A stretch of 64,000 bases of DNA from Vigna angularis (Eukaryota > Streptophyta > Magnoliopsida > Fabales > Fabaceae): positions 26,060,131 through 26,124,130 of the forward strand of contig NC_068971.1 of the NCBI RefSeq assembly GCF_016808095.1. The letters run 5' to 3'. This document shows positions 1-12,199 of the stretch, piece by piece. Within the stretch, counting starts at the first letter, position 1. Each line of letters begins with the position of its first letter. A program made the position numbers and the translations under genes. Below the pieces are notes generated by a model that was given only the letters and a program-made list of their open reading frames with translations, was not told where the DNA came from and did no database searches.

Positions 1-336
1 GAAAATTATAAGTGAAGGAAATTTCACGTGGATAAGTAATAAATAATAAGAAATAAATTTATTCAAACAGATTATAACAATATAGCCTATTTCTTTTGTG
101 AACGGTAACTTGCAGGAGTATTTTTAGGATTATGTAAAATTTAAAAGTAAAAAAATAATTAAAAGTGATTATCAAATAAACAATGAAACGACATAGTTCA
201 AGAAACAAAATATTTATATAATTTTCAGAATCAAATATTTAAATTAAAGATATGCCGACTCTATATTTTTACTTATATAACTTTTTAAAAATTAAAATTT
301 AAACTTTATATAATAAACTCTTAATTTCTTATTTAA
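1..336. other. AT-rich flank, no gene seen
   Basis: This short stretch is AT-rich and has no supported reading frame. It ends with the left copy of the 5-bp duplication TTTAA (332-336) that borders the solo LTR. Confidence 0.6.
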
Positions 337-2795
337 TGTAAGAACCTGAAAAATAGAATAATAGAGTAGATAAGTGGATTAAAATAATGAGATGAGCTTT
401 TTAGTTTTAAAATAATCGTATAATATAGATATAACTTACTAAAGCTCAGTTCATTATCTAAATCACTTCATCTCTCTAAAACATCCGTTCTCTACTCGTT
501 CTCTGCCTTCTCTCTAGAATTCCTTTTCACTGAGCTGTCGGATTAACGATCAGAAGGTGCCAGACGTCTACGGCGTTGAAGGCTTCATAACTGATTGATC
601 AATTTCTCGATTCTAGCGGGTAAGTTGTTCTTCTATTTCTCTCTGCTGTTTTCAAACCTGGACCAGACAATCTCTACCGATTGCATGTATTTTGGGTGTT
701 CTCCTGTCCATTCTCTGCAAATTTTAGCTCTAAGAGTTGTTCTTGGTCACCAATTGGTGATTTGTAGGGTCCTGTTGAGTTCCTTACGATACAAGGTACT
801 GTAGAGGTAATCCGACGAGCTGAGCTGTGAATCTCTGAGGTAAGGGGAGTTAGATTTCTAATTTAATTGATGATTGGATAGGTGTGTGTATTGTTTTCTG
901 CATATAGTTGTTGTTTGAGCTGAAATGTGGTAATAGTGTAAGTTAAATCCTTTAGGTTTGGAATGATTAATGTGAATCTGATAAATGTGGTTTGTGAGCT
1001 GATTGGGATGAATTGTGCATCTGTAATTTGATACAATGTGAACTGGTATTCTGTGATAGTAGCTGTTGGATAGAAAGTTAAGAAATTGGAAGTGTTTTAG
1101 GGTATTCTAGAGGAAGTGAGATGGTGAAATTGGGAATTAAAGGTTAGTGGCCCTTTTGGTCTGTTTAGGTATTATAGGTAAGTCATTTGTGACTTGTATG
1201 AGTCTTCTAAATGGTCAGAAACATGTGCAAAGTGATAAATTTTGATTTGGGTCCTTAAGTGGTGAAATTTAGTGTTTTAGAGTAGAAATTCATTCATAAT
1301 CTCTTTGGATTGGTGGTAAGAATGTTTAGAATCACTTAGACAAGTTTAATTAGGTGTATATAATACAATCTAAGAGTGTTAGAAATTGAGGAAAATAGTT
1401 AGAATAGGTATTTGGTGCTTGAGTTGCATAAATCTGCAGAATTTCGTTCTACAGATTATGCAGACTCGTTGTGCGAGTAGTTTCGCATAGCGAGTCGCTA
1501 TGATAGGGTGCTCTCTACCAAGGGCATTCGCACAGCGAGTTGGTGCGTTGTGCGGATGACGTGAGAAGTTGATCTCTGTTTGTTTATTCGAATAGCGAAT
1601 TCGGGCACTGTGCGAATGATTGGAGTGGGTTGCTCTCTGTCCAGTGATTCGCATGGCGAATCAAGGCGCTATGCGCCTGCTAGTGGTTTGGGGTTAATTC
1701 CAATTTTATTCGAATAACGAAAAGGACAACATAGCGAGTGGTTTGAGAGGGTTGGTCTCTGTTTGGGGTTCTCGCATAGCGACCTGGGTCCGCTATGCGA
1801 GAGATTGAGGTCTGGTACCTTTGCGAGTTAATTCACATAGCGAGACAAATCGCTATGCGAGTGACTCCTGGTCTCGCCTTGCGAATTGGGTACGCAGAGC
1901 GAATGATGGTAAGCAGATTTCTCTCTTTTGCTATTTTATGGGATGGAGTTCTATTAAATGTTAATATATCTGGTGAAGTGTGTTTAGGGTGTATAGTAGC
2001 ATATAAATATGTATGATTATGATTGAAATTACAAGTAAAAGTATGTGATTCAAGGGGATGATTGTAATATCAGTATAAAATCTCTTGGTGAGATTTCAGG
2101 TTGTTTAGAGTAATTGCAGGGAGCTCAGTCTTGGGGTTTTTTCTGAAACTCCAATGGTCTTTCATTCTCAAGTAGAGAGGATTGAACCATGTGGTGAGGA
2201 GTAGCAGGAGGTCTTAGTCTTTAGGGCTTCTAGTATGCCTCAAGGCCCGGAACAGACTAATCTCGTGAGGGTGGTAGGGTGAAACCCTTTGGCAATGGCT
2301 TTGCAAAGCAGTAGAGACCACCACGAGTGCATATCCCGCCATAGCTCGGCAATTATTCTAAGTCCGGACGAGTCAAGTTTAGAAGTTAGCATGTTAGGAT
2401 GTTTGACTAGTATGATGTGCTTAATTGAACTCTACATGTCTTATGTTATTATAGTTATATGATTTTTGTTTACCTAGCTCACCCTTACTCTTGTGTTTGT
2501 ATGTAGTACGTGTGATGTTTTCCTTTTGCAATGATCATCCATTTGGATGTGAGCAGAGATGGATGAGGTTCGTCAGGCATTGGAGGACAATGACGTTGCT
2601 GTCTAGTTTTAGATTTGATCTTTTAGTTGCCTGTTATCTTTTTGGAATACTCTATTGTAGATAAAGTTTTAAATTTTATAGCCATTTTGGATGACTGTAA
2701 GATTAACTTTTTATCTGTAAGTGTTTAACTGTTTTATCATATTATGATGTTGACTACTTTTTATATAGTTTTTACATATATTTTGGGTTGTTACA
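337..2795 (+). mobile_element. Solo LTR, family A (2.46 kb)
   Basis: The segment starts TGTAAGAACC and ends GGTTGTTACA, the TG...CA ends expected of an LTR. It is flanked by identical 5-bp duplications TTTAA (332-336 and 2796-2800), the usual footprint of retrotransposon integrase. No gag-pol sequence follows and only one copy is present, so a solo LTR left by recombination is the simplest reading. It is related to 3949-8700 and 15218-15900: all three share the stretch around 'catctctcta' and the following 300 bases in the same order. Class (Ty3/gypsy or Ty1/copia) cannot be told from the LTR alone. The + orientation is arbitrary, taken from its relatives. Confidence 0.85.
1465..1910. repeat. 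Dyad-symmetric GCATAGCG minisatellite inside solo LTR A
   Basis: About seven degenerate units, each built on CGCATAGCGA or its complement TCGCTATGCG and separated by 30-50 bases. Examples of intrastrand complementarity: CATAGCGA (1486-1493) against TCGCTATG (1495-1502) with a one-base spacer, and CTCGCATAGCG (1771-1781) against CGCTATGCGAG (1791-1801) with nine bases between. The units are far more GC- and CpG-rich than the surrounding LTR. Related GCATAGCG words occur again at 62160-62290 and 63893-63925. Confidence 0.85.
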
Positions 2796-2800
2796 TTTAA

Positions 2801-3865
2801 AATTAAGTACTTAAATCTATAATATAAAGTTAGTTAATGTTTTACGATATTTTCAACTTTCTTTCCTTCTGAAATTCCTTTGGGAGAATTGTGGGAGAAG
2901 TGGTCGTTGATCTGACATTACCAGAATTTAATTACGTTGATAATGAAATCAGTCTACCAAAAGGGTTTAACAAATATAAAACCTCTATTCCTGTCTGTTC
3001 AAATACGGAGTTTATATAAATAAAAATAGTATTTTAATATTAATTTCGTAATATATACTTTTTAATATTAACAAATTATATAATTAATTTTATTGAATTT
3101 AAGTAAACAAAGTTTGTGAAACTAAATTAGACTAGTATTTTATTTTATTTTTGCTAAAAACTCTTCTTAATAGAAATATTATCAGTGTTTTTCCTTGAAA
3201 CAATAATGACATAGGAATCATTGAAACATGAGGAAGACTTTTGTTGCTGCGCCACCTCAATTATTTTTGTACGAGTTTGATTATTATAGGAATGGTTTTA
3301 ATGAGTTTGGAGGCAGTTGTAAAAATACTTTGGAGGGGTTTTTCTATATGCTTCTAGAACGATCTTGGAGGAGTTTTTTTTTCTTCTTTTCTAAAAGAGA
3401 AGGATGAAAGAAAATTATAAATATGCCCATGAAAACAGATTGGAAGAAAATGAGGTAGAAATATAATAAATAAAAAAATCATAATATACATTGATAAATA
3501 TTCTTTATTTTCTATATTCAGAAGTGGATTAATTTTATGTTTAATTAAATTTTAAATAACTTATAAATTTAAATATTTTTAATTAATTTTTATTAAAAAC
3601 ATTTATTTTATTAAATACTTAAAATATATTTTGTTTTCATTTAAGTATTGTTTTGTTTGATTCTGTAGTTAATTTCGACTGTGTCACATCTTTCCTTTTT
3701 GATTTAGTAAGTTGAAGAAAATTAAGAAAAGAATGAACAACTTGATTTGATTTGTGAAAGTCAAGTCACAGTATTAAGTAAAAAAATACGCCACATTTAA
3801 CTGAAAATACTAGAAATTTAATTTAAATTTCTTTTTATCAAAATGTTTCTCGTTGGAAGGTAAAG

Positions 3866-3868
<3 letters not shown>
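2801..3868. other. Intergenic AT-rich DNA
   Basis: No supported gene or structured repeat was seen between the solo LTR and the TA microsatellite. All reading frames are short. Confidence 0.5.

Positions 3869-3943
<75 letters not shown>
3869..3943. repeat. (AT)n microsatellite
   Basis: About 75 bases of uninterrupted AT dinucleotide repeat followed by a short (GT)n. It directly abuts the start of the second family-A LTR. Confidence 0.95.
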
Positions 3944-3946
<3 letters not shown>

Positions 3947-5384
3947 TGTGTGAAGACCTAAAAATGGTATTTTAGAAGTGACAGTGAGTTAAAAATAATG
4001 AGACTCTATTATTTTAATATTAAAAGGTTTTAATATAAAAGACATTGTTATAATCGAGTTTCATTATTTTAAAACGTATCATCTCTCTAGAAACTACTTT
4101 TCTAGAGTTCTTTATCTTCTCTCTAAGTGTTCTTCCTTCGAAGTCATTTGTTTGACAATCAGGAGATGTCTTTATGATCACGGCGTCAAGATCTACAAAT
4201 CTAGCTGATCAATTTCAAGAATAGAGCAAGTACATTTTTACTCATTTTTCTCATTCTGTTTCCAAATCTGTTTTAGAATAATCTAGTACTGTTGCATGTG
4301 TTATCATACTTCTTCTAGTCATTCTTGGTTCACCTAGGGTTCTAAGGACACTGTTCGTTTCCAATTTGGTATCTCGTAGGTTCGTCTAAAGATTCCTTGT
4401 GTTTCAAGCAATCGGCAAAACGTTTCTTTGAGTTGGACAGTTTATTGCAAAGTAAAGGAAGCTAATTTGTTTTTTTTATATGTAATAAGAGGTTTAAAAT
4501 CTGTTACTGATGAGTTATATGGTTATATGATAATATAAATGTTATAAATTGAGTAAATATTAATTAGTGTGCGTTATGATGAATGGTTGAGATTTTTGAA
4601 TGTATGAATTGTTGTGTGATTTATCGTATGATGAAATGAATATGTTGTTGATGCAAAAACTATATGAATAATGATGGTTGTGAAAATATGAGATTGAAGT
4701 ACTAATTTGGTCTTAAAGTGATGAGTGTTGGTATGTCGATTCTTGAAATAATGAGTACAATGTGGAACTTGTAGTTTGGTAAGTGTTATGGGGTAATTGT
4801 GACTGGTTAATATACTTAGATGAGGAAACTTATGATGTTAAGTTGAGAGGAAGAATCTGAGTGTAATTACTACTTGTTTGAAGTGAAATTAAGGGGTTTT
4901 GATAGGTAAGTTTGTGAGTAAAGAGTGGGTTGAGTAATACAGAAGTTTGGGGACTGTGTTAGAGCCATTTAGGACTTGTGAGAGTTGTCAAACTAGAAAA
5001 ATCTGGTTTATTATGCAGTAGAGGGTTGTGAGGGTGTTTTTGCTTGGTTTTAGTCTAAATAAGGGGGTTTTAGGTAGTGAATTTCTAAGGGAGCGGGTTT
5101 GGGTTGAATTAGAGAGTTTAAGGTTTGTTGTTGAGTCATTTAAGACTTGTTCATACCTTTGGTTTGCAGAGTTTTGGGTTAGAAAGTGTAGATTTGAGTT
5201 TGGGTACTTTTGGAGTTGTCATATGGGTTTAATGCACCTAGTTTGGGTCCAATGATCAAAGAGGAACCTTGTTTTAGTTATGAACATGTTTTCACATCAC
5301 TTCTAGTGTGTAAGAAATCCTTTTGATCATTAGAACAAGTCTCAAGTGCATCAAAGTCCATGAAAACAATGTGCTATCAAGTGA

Positions 5385-5515
5385 TATGGCGCTGAGGGGC
5401 AGTTTTTGGCACCGCGCGCCTCTATTCTAGGGGCGCCAGCATTGAGCACCACCATTCTAGTGGCTCTGGCGCTAAGCGGTAGATTTTGGACGTTGAGCGC
5501 TACCGCAACAATATT
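5385..5515. repeat. GC-rich dyad region in LTR A copy 2
   Basis: GC-rich island in AT-rich LTR sequence, with recurring GGCGCT / GAGCGC words (for example 'atggcgctgaggg', 'ggcgctaagcgg', 'gttgagcgctacc'). It sits at a similar place in the LTR as the GCATAGCG units of the first copy but has a different word, as if the minisatellite had been replaced. Confidence 0.55.
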
Positions 5516-6189
5516 GGTTTCTTTTTTAGGTTTTGAAAATATCAAATTCGGGGTTCCAGGTATTAGTTTTGGACGTTCTTTAGGTCGTTTTGGGGGTTTT
5601 AGACCCTTGTAAAGTTGTTGGTGAGGGTTTCAAAGTTGTTTTCCTTGTCTAAGTGTGAGTTTAAATGGATTTTGTATTGTTTAGTGGTTCTTTTTGGATT
5701 GTTCTTATGTAATAATATATATGGAATGATTTCACGTGATTTTTGCACTAGTAAAAAAAGGACCTTTTAACGCGTTATATATGCTTCGGTTCCGTAAAAA
5801 CCGAAGCGTATAAAATGCGGTGGCATATCCGTAATTATTGAAACAGTATATGCTTCGGTTCATATAAGAATCGATGCCTATAGGGTGTACCGCCTCGGTT
5901 ACATGGTCATCCGAGACATATAAATTTTTTGAAAAAGATTTCTGGCTCGGTTCTGTGAATAACCGAGTCATAAAACTCTCCAAATACTAATACACTCTGC
6001 AAAATATCATAAAAAGGCATACTGCCTCGGTTGTGCTCAGAACCGAGGCAGTAGGCTTGCCATCCCCCCTCTCTAAATGTATTGTTCAACAGAAAAGGGT
6101 TCCTAAAACGCCCAAAGCGCGTCCAAAAAGCTGAAGAATCCGTAGAGAGCTGAAGAATGGTGTTAAAGAATCCAAAGAAAATGGATTGT

Positions 6190-6785
6190 TCAACATATGA
6201 TAGGCTTCCCAAAGCGCGTCCAAAGGGCAGGGTCTATTAGCATCCAATCGAACCTAGGGTTTATCTTTGCCACTCCAATGGAGGAGACTAACAGGGCCAG
6301 GGTTGAGATCTCTGTAGAGCCCACAAAAGTTATCACCACCGAGACCGTGTTGGTTCCACCTATGATCGACGGAAGCGATGTTGCCAGCAAAGACAACCAA
6401 GAAGGGAGGGAGAGAACCCAAATCGTAGATTTCATCCTCTTCTGCAGCTTCATCCCTTCCTCGATTTTGGTGGTGTAATCCCCCTCTCGCCATTGTTCCA
6501 AATCGATGACCATCACCCCCGTGTTGAAGTAGTAGGGTTTCCAATCGGTGAAGGTGAGCGAGAACCAGAACGTCGGGGTGAAATACGCGATGAAGTTGGT
6601 GTTGCAGTATTCGAGGGCAATGAGGACCTCCTTGTCCCCCAACGGGGTATCTGCCAGCTTGGCAATGTCGTTGAGGTAGGGGAAGGAGTTAGATATGGCG
6701 GCGAATAGGAGGGACGCGTTGGAGGAGCAAACGAGGTGGAAGCAAACGCGCTGGAGTGAAGCAGCTTCTTGGTAACAGCTTCTCG
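6190..6785 (-). pseudogene. Captured fragment of a galacturonosyltransferase-like (GATL, GT8) gene
   Basis: Reading on the minus strand gives recognisable GATL/GT8 blocks in order: an N-terminal block ([15 protein letters not shown]), then [66 protein letters not shown] and LLHWSGK. GATL proteins are Golgi type II membrane glycosyltransferases implicated in pectin or xylan synthesis. This copy is dead. About 60 family residues, including the region of the DxD metal-binding motif, are missing between the first two blocks. A single-base frameshift lies near 6460-6470, just before the GSLPPF block. A stop (TAG at 6254-6256) replaces the Trp that normally follows GK-KP. It sits wholly inside CACTA #1, so transposon capture of a host gene piece is the likely origin. 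Confidence 0.88.
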
Positions 6786-6929
6786 ATAACAGCTTCCATC
6801 CCCAATTTTATTACTTTCTGCATTGTTTGCAAAATGTATATTACCCATTTGCAAGATTTTTTTGCTGGTTTATACTCTATTTTGAAGAGAATTTAGTGTG
6901 TAAAATGTAACTGAGGTTATCTGATTATG

Positions 6930-7560
6930 CAGATATGTATGCAGAGAGTCGTGTGGAGAAGCCACCGCCTATGTATGTGCCTAGGTTCTCTTAGTATTTT
7001 AATATGGTCTCGTTTGAAACTAAAGATTGAAGGGTCTTTCTTCTGATGGCATGTTGTGAATGAATCATTTGAAAAGAACAAGGAGGAGGTTGAAGGTGAG
7101 AAGAGTGTGATAACATGGTCCTTGCTGTTGGATTTCTCGGACAAATTAGAGGTGGTTTTGGAATGCTCTTTTGAGGTCACTTATCAGGAAGTGATACATG
7201 GAAGTGGAGGATCAACTGAGGATGATGGTGCTTGTGTTTAGTCGATGCAAGTGAATGTTGCAAGCACACAGGATGAAGATGACGTGGAGGAGGAAAGTGA
7301 GGAGGAGGAAGAAGGAAATTATTACGAGGATGCTGAAGAGGATGAAGAGTGTTACGACAATGAAGATGGTGATGGAGGGTGTTTACTTGATGAATTGTGT
7401 GTTGGGTTGAACAACATCAGTGTGAATGAAAGATTGTGGGAAGCACACAAGGTTTGTTTACGATAGTGAGGATGAGCTGCTGGAGAAAGTGGTGGAATCT
7501 TGTGGTTCTTCTAGGGTTTCCGAGTATAGTTATGAAACATCATGTGATAAGTAATTCCAA
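6930..7560 (+). pseudogene. Acidic coding-like segment captured by CACTA #1, family not recognised
   Basis: Two adjacent reading frames (7056-7241 and 7245-7466) look like pieces of one protein. The first has a hydrophobic/charged block (around WSLLLDFSDKLEVVLECSFEV), the second a strongly acidic run (EEESEEEEE, then DAEEDEECYDNEDGDGG) followed by LLDELCVGLNNISVNE. A possible continuation after 7466 reads FVYDSEDELLEKVVESCGSS in another frame, which suggests a frameshift near 7455. A block PPPMYVPRFS just upstream (6965-6999) may also belong. It lies opposite in strand to the GATL piece, so the element may have captured two genes. I do not recognise the family. Confidence 0.45.
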
Positions 7561-8700
7561 GCACAAATCTTTGGTCAGGTTCGATGAGAATTGAATTTTA
7601 GTACTATTGCTTTACCCTTGGATATTTTAATATAGCAATGACAAAGAATACGGTAAACATCAATAACAAGTGGACCACCAGAATGTGTGCTTTTGTTGTT
7701 CGTCAATTGATTTTTCAACAAAGAAAAAGTTTATGGGTTCAATTCAAATTGTTCGTTATTCGTGTGCCCTCTAAAGGCAACTAGTTAATTGTTATCATTA
7801 TATGCCATATGAAAGGAAAACATGCATCACATTGTTAATTTCACTCTACAACCTCGGTTCACCAGCAACCAGGGTCAAAAGTCTGATGAAAAAAAAAGTA
7901 AAAAAAAGGAATACCCTCTATTGCCTCGGTTACATTTGAACCGAGGCAAAAGCAGACACCTTTTTGTCTTGATTCAGAACCGAGGTAAAAAGTGGTAGAC
8001 TTTTTGCCTCGCCTATATATACCTCGGTTGCAGAACCGGTGCGGATAGACGAAAATAACCGCTGTTGTTTCCCTTTACTGCACTAGTGTTGTTTATGGTC
8101 CTTTGAAGTACAATCAATGGTATATATGTTTGTATGCAATGTATATAAAAATATATGGTTTATATGAGAATGAAAGTGGTGTGGAATGTAATATGAGAAT
8201 GAAAAAAGTGTGTTAGGAGAAGAATCTCAAGGAAAGATTATATTTTCTACCAAGTTGTAAGAGAATGTTTGGTAGAGAAACTGCGGTACCCAAGTATCCT
8301 CATATTCTACCAACCATTTAACTCATGTAGAGTTGAATGGGGTGGCGGAGAGAATGGCAGGAGGTCTTCACCCAGGCCCTCTGGGTTTTTGGAGTAGAAA
8401 ATTTACCTCATGGTGAGTAGGTCGAGTTACTCTTGTTTATAACTCTGCAGAGTATAAATACTACCATGAGTGCATGCCTGCAGTAGTCTATATCAGCATT
8501 ATATCCGGATAAGTGAGTATTGTGGTCTTGTGGTTTTATGAATTGCTTGTTCTTGAATGTTGTTAATTGTTAAACTAAATTATTATCTGAGACTTTATTT
8601 GTACACTAGCTTACCCTTGCCTTTATGTTTTCTCTTTTTGTGTATGTTTTCTCTTTTGTAATGATTACCTTAATGGTGTGAGCTTAGGAATGATTCTTTT

Positions 8701-9956
8701 TCAGTCTTTTCAGCGTGAAACTGACAAATTGGCATAAATCATACATAGAGTTTTGTTCTCCAAAGTGTAAGCTCTCCTTCATTGGAAGTTTGAAATTCTT
8801 GGTAAGTTATTATCTATGTAATGTTTTATTTTAATAATTTTATACTACTGAAAAGGATGTTATATATACACATACACATAGTTTCTTCTGCATGTTTCCT
8901 TTTCTTTATTCTCTTTTCTGTCGCCAATCATTTGAAAAGATTTATCTTTTTGTCCCTAGATGATTTTACTCCACTTCTGTTTATTTGTATTCATCAACTT
9001 CAAGGTACAAATATAAAGATCAAATTAAGTATTTTTTATATGTTTATTAAGTAGTTAGACAAGTTATTGAGATAAAAATTGTATATCAAGATGGAGATTA
9101 TAAATTGAGAAAAAGTTAATTTATACATTTTAGTTTAAGAGGATGATGAAGAAGACGTGATAAGTTAAAATTGTTTAAAGTGCCTGTCTTTGTCCAAGCT
9201 ACACCAAATAAATTTCTTTACACTACTTTATAAAAATCGAATGTTATCGTATAATTATTTCTCTCTCTATTTTTGTTTTTTCTTGAAGTTGAAGTTTAAG
9301 GATTTCTTATTTTTTTCTTAACCATCATTATTTAGAAATTTTCTTTTTCTCAAACTATTAGCCATTTGAAACTTTTTCTGAGAGAGAAAACTAACACAGT
9401 AAAAAGGAATACACCAACCGAATAAACATAAGATCAAATCACATTGCCCAGGAATCGTGATCTCCTAACACCCTCCAAAAAGAGAAAACCATTTTAGGCA
9501 AAGACATATCTCACCAACCAAAAGAAATGGCGTGCTGTGTTAGCAACTTCAATTGAAAAAGAAAAACTTGAAGATATTTTTCCCATTCATCTTCTGTTAT
9601 TTTACGAATTTCATTACTTCAATTGTTCTTTGTTTTTCACATATTTAACATTATCCTTTTTCAATTCTCACCTTTTGTATCATCCTAATAACAAAACAAT
9701 ACCCACAATTGCATATTAAAACTTAGTGAATAAATGCTAATCAAAATGGTATATGATTTGCACAGCTATGTTAAGAAATGAAGAACAAAATGGAGTACCA
9801 ACAAGGGACATCAAAAGAACAGTGAGTCACAGATTTTACCATTTCATTTCATCATATCCATAATCTTTCTATAATGAGACTTGCATATGGGAACTAAAAA
9901 CACGAAATTTCTCAAGTGAGAAAAGATTAGTAAAGAAAGTATATCTCTGCTCAGAA
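8701..9956. other. 3' flank of the lectin receptor kinase gene
   Basis: AT-rich DNA with no supported gene. It contains the right edge of the eroded LTR and the downstream flank of the minus-strand kinase gene; no clear polyadenylation signal could be singled out. Confidence 0.45.
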
Positions 9957-11996
9957 TCACCTTGTTTCTCCTCTGTGGAGAAGGGAATGAGGTGAATTAG
10001 CAAAAGAGAGAAAACTATCCATGTCTCTGTTTCCAAAATTGGAGCCTGAACTCATCTTGTCAAAGGAAGAAGATGCAAGTGAGTGCAAGAACTCATCAAA
10101 CCCCTCCTGCTGACTTATATCACCTGGTTTTTTCAAGTCCTCCGGCACTTCAACTTCCCCATCTAAATGCCTCATCACTTGCCTCATGCTAGGCCTAGCA
10201 GCAGGCGCATCATTTGAGCACAGCAACCCCAATTTCAACACCACCAACACCTCTTTCTCATCAAAATTTCCATTTAGTTTTGGGTCCACCACATCGAGTA
10301 TTCTCCCTTGTTTGTACTTGTCCCACACCCAATCCACCAAAACCAACTCTTCTGGCAATGCCTTAGGCTCAATTGGCCTGCGCCCACAAGCCACCTCAAG
10401 CAGAAGTGCCCCAAATGCAAAAACATCAGAGCTTGTAGTTGCCTTTCCTGTTCTAGGCAACTCAGGAGCCAGATAGCCTAATGTGCCCACCACTCTTGTG
10501 GTGCTTGGGTTAGCCCCATGTTCATACAATCTTGCCAACCCAAAATCACCTAGTCTTCCATTAAGCTCAAAATCCAGCAGAACATTGCTGGCCTTCACAT
10601 CTCTGTGTATCACCACCTGCTCATACCCCTCATGTAGATACAGAAGAGCTGAAGCAACATCCTTTATGATCTTGAACCTGTGTTCCCAACTTAGGACCAT
10701 CTTTGGATCATCAAACAAGTACTTGTCCAAGCTCCCATTGGCCATGAAATCATACACAAGCAGGAGGTCGCCACGGCGGCGGCACCATCCCAGTAATTGA
10801 ACCAAATTCCGGTGGCGAAGCCGGCCTATGCTGGCAATTTCCGACACGAATTCCCTCAGTCCCTGCTTAGATTCGTGAGAAACTCGCTTGACGGCTACTT
10901 GGATCTTGGAGTTTGGCAATGTTCCTTTGTAAACTCTGCCAAAACCACCCTGCCCAAGGAGTTCTTTATCCTTGAAGCCTCTGGTGGCCTTCTTGAGCTC
11001 TTGGTAGGAGTACCTATGTGGCCCGATTTCAAGCTCCCATGCTTCAATCACATCGGAGTTCCTCATTTTTCTGTAAAAGTAAATGCCAATGGCAATGGCT
11101 AATAACACAATAACAGCAACTGAGACTGAAACCCCAACAATCAAAGATGTCTGCTTTTTCTTTGGCTGTGGAAGCATCGGGAGAGAAGAGAGATCAAGGG
11201 GTGGTGCTGGTCCATTGATTTTGAAGCTCCAACCCAAGATGTAATGGGAGCTGGCAAGCAAACCCGTTGATGCAGAGAACCCAACATACATAGTGTCATG
11301 AAAAACGGGTGCGAGATCCACATTAAAGGACAAGATTGGAGTGTTGGGTTTGGATGAATTTGGGGAAAGTGCAACACTGATAACACTTAATTCAGAATCA
11401 TAATCAACCCAAGCCAGAATCGGTTTCCCACCTTTGAGATTGAGACCCACCACACTAACATTGGCAGATTTATTGGACTGCATGCTATTAATGTCTATTC
11501 CAACATGGTTATCATTAATATCCCCAAACTCAAAGTCTTGCACAGTGTCAAACTCAACAGCAAAGATATGGTTGGAGATGTTGCCATTATCACTGGAATT
11601 AAGAAGGCCAAGGTACTGGCTAGGTAGAGCCTTGAGATCCTTGGAAGTTGCTATTGTGAAAGCCAAGCCATGGCCACCTAGCTTGGGGTACTCAGGAACA
11701 ATAGCCAGAGCAAACGAGGAAGAAAAGGAAACAACTTTACCGGTGGTGGAGTTCTTCATCTGAAAAGGAGATGGGTAAAAGGCATGACCCATTAACCTGC
11801 TGGTTTCATTAGTCAATTTGAGTATTCCATTTTTCTCTATCTCAGCCACCCCATTCAATGTCAGGTTGCTAGCACCCACATCCTTGAATCCAGCATAGAG
11901 AAGCTGCTCAACCTGGGATGAAACTGGGATCAGAAGAAACACCAAAAGAGAAAACAATTTCAAAAGAGTGGTCATGATGAACAAGATAATATACAA
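9957..11996 (-). CDS. L-type lectin-domain receptor kinase (LecRK), intact, single exon
   Basis: A 679-residue plasma-membrane receptor kinase. Residues 1-28 form a signal peptide (a second Met at residue 8 is an equally good start), 29-262 a legume-type lectin domain with the FAVEFDT and NHVGIDIN blocks, 283-308 a transmembrane helix followed by basic residues, and about 344-615 a Ser/Thr kinase domain. All key kinase residues are present: GQGGFG loop (348-353), Lys370, Glu386, HRD (464-466), DFG (484-486) and APE (510-512). The arginine before the catalytic Asp places it among RD kinases. Length and lack of introns fit the LecRK family, most like clade IV members such as Arabidopsis LecRK-IV.1/IV.2, by recollection. 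Family members sense extracellular signals such as eATP, or act in defence and pollen development; the ligand here is unknown. No related gene lies beside it. Confidence 0.97.
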   Translation of the reverse strand: MYIILFIMTTLLKLFSLLVFLLIPVSSQVEQLLYAGFKDVGASNLTLNGVAEIEKNGILKLTNETSRLMGHAFYPSPFQMKNSTTGKVVSFSSSFALAIVPEYPKLGGHGLAFTIATSKDLKALPSQYLGLLNSSDNGNISNHIFAVEFDTVQDFEFGDINDNHVGIDINSMQSNKSANVSVVGLNLKGGKPILAWVDYDSELSVISVALSPNSSKPNTPILSFNVDLAPVFHDTMYVGFSASTGLLASSHYILGWSFKINGPAPPLDLSSLPMLPQPKKKQTSLIVGVSVSVAVIVLLAIAIGIYFYRKMRNSDVIEAWELEIGPHRYSYQELKKATRGFKDKELLGQGGFGRVYKGTLPNSKIQVAVKRVSHESKQGLREFVSEIASIGRLRHRNLVQLLGWCRRRGDLLLVYDFMANGSLDKYLFDDPKMVLSWEHRFKIIKDVASALLYLHEGYEQVVIHRDVKASNVLLDFELNGRLGDFGLARLYEHGANPSTTRVVGTLGYLAPELPRTGKATTSSDVFAFGALLLEVACGRRPIEPKALPEELVLVDWVWDKYKQGRILDVVDPKLNGNFDEKEVLVVLKLGLLCSNDAPAARPSMRQVMRHLDGEVEVPEDLKKPGDISQQEGFDEFLHSLASSSFDKMSSGSNFGNRDMDSFLSFANSPHSLLHRGETR

Positions 11997-12185
11997 AAGA
12001 TCAGAGAGACAAGAAGGGAGTGTGAGATGACAAAGTTAGTGGAAGTATAGAGAAAAATGAGATAAGAAGAAGAAGCATAACAGGTTGTTTATTGAATAGA
12101 AAAGTTGGTGAAATAGATCTTAGAGGAGGAAATGGGGTGGCAAAAGAGTAAAGAGGGAATGGTATGAGAGAAGATGCAGAAGCAG

Positions 12186-12194
12186 TTATAAAGG
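12186..12194 (-). promoter_or_regulatory. Putative TATA box of the lectin receptor kinase gene
   Basis: On the minus strand CCTTTATAACTG lies about 190 bases upstream of the start codon and is followed by CT-rich sequence typical of a plant 5' leader. A start site near 12160 would give a leader of about 160 bases. Position and composition fit, but this is inference only. Confidence 0.4.
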
Positions 12195-12199
12195 ATAGA

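Larger units (their letters stand above)
5746..8088. mobile_element. Non-autonomous CACTA transposon #1 (2.34 kb) with captured gene pieces
   Basis: Left end CACTAGTAAAAAAAGGAC and right end (reverse complement) CACTAGTGCAGTAAAGGG form the terminal inverted repeats. The 3-bp duplication TTG flanks both sides (5743-5745 and 8089-8091), as expected for CACTA (En/Spm) elements. Both subterminal regions are packed with short inverted words GCTTCGGTT/AACCGAAGC and CCTCGGTT/AACCGAGG, typical transposase-binding arrays. No transposase is encoded. The interior holds a GATL fragment (6190-6785, minus) and an acidic coding-like segment (6930-7560, plus). It lies inside the second family-A LTR and is therefore younger than that LTR. 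Confidence 0.93.
3949..8700 (+). mobile_element. LTR family A, second copy, split by a CACTA element
   Basis: Starts TGTGAAGACC, like the start of the copy at 15218. From 4079 it follows the solo LTR at 337-2795 in order: the 'catctctcta' block, then a 'ttgcatgtgtt' block, a GC-rich dyad region near 5385-5510 (GGCGCT/AGCGC words), and at 8460-8690 the block that in the first copy begins 'gagtgcat' and contains the 'gcttacccttgc' motif. It is interrupted at 5746-8088 by a CACTA transposon, leaving about 2.4 kb of LTR, close to the 2.46 kb of the first copy. The right end is eroded or diverged beyond about 8700, so no target duplication could be assigned. Confidence 0.7.
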
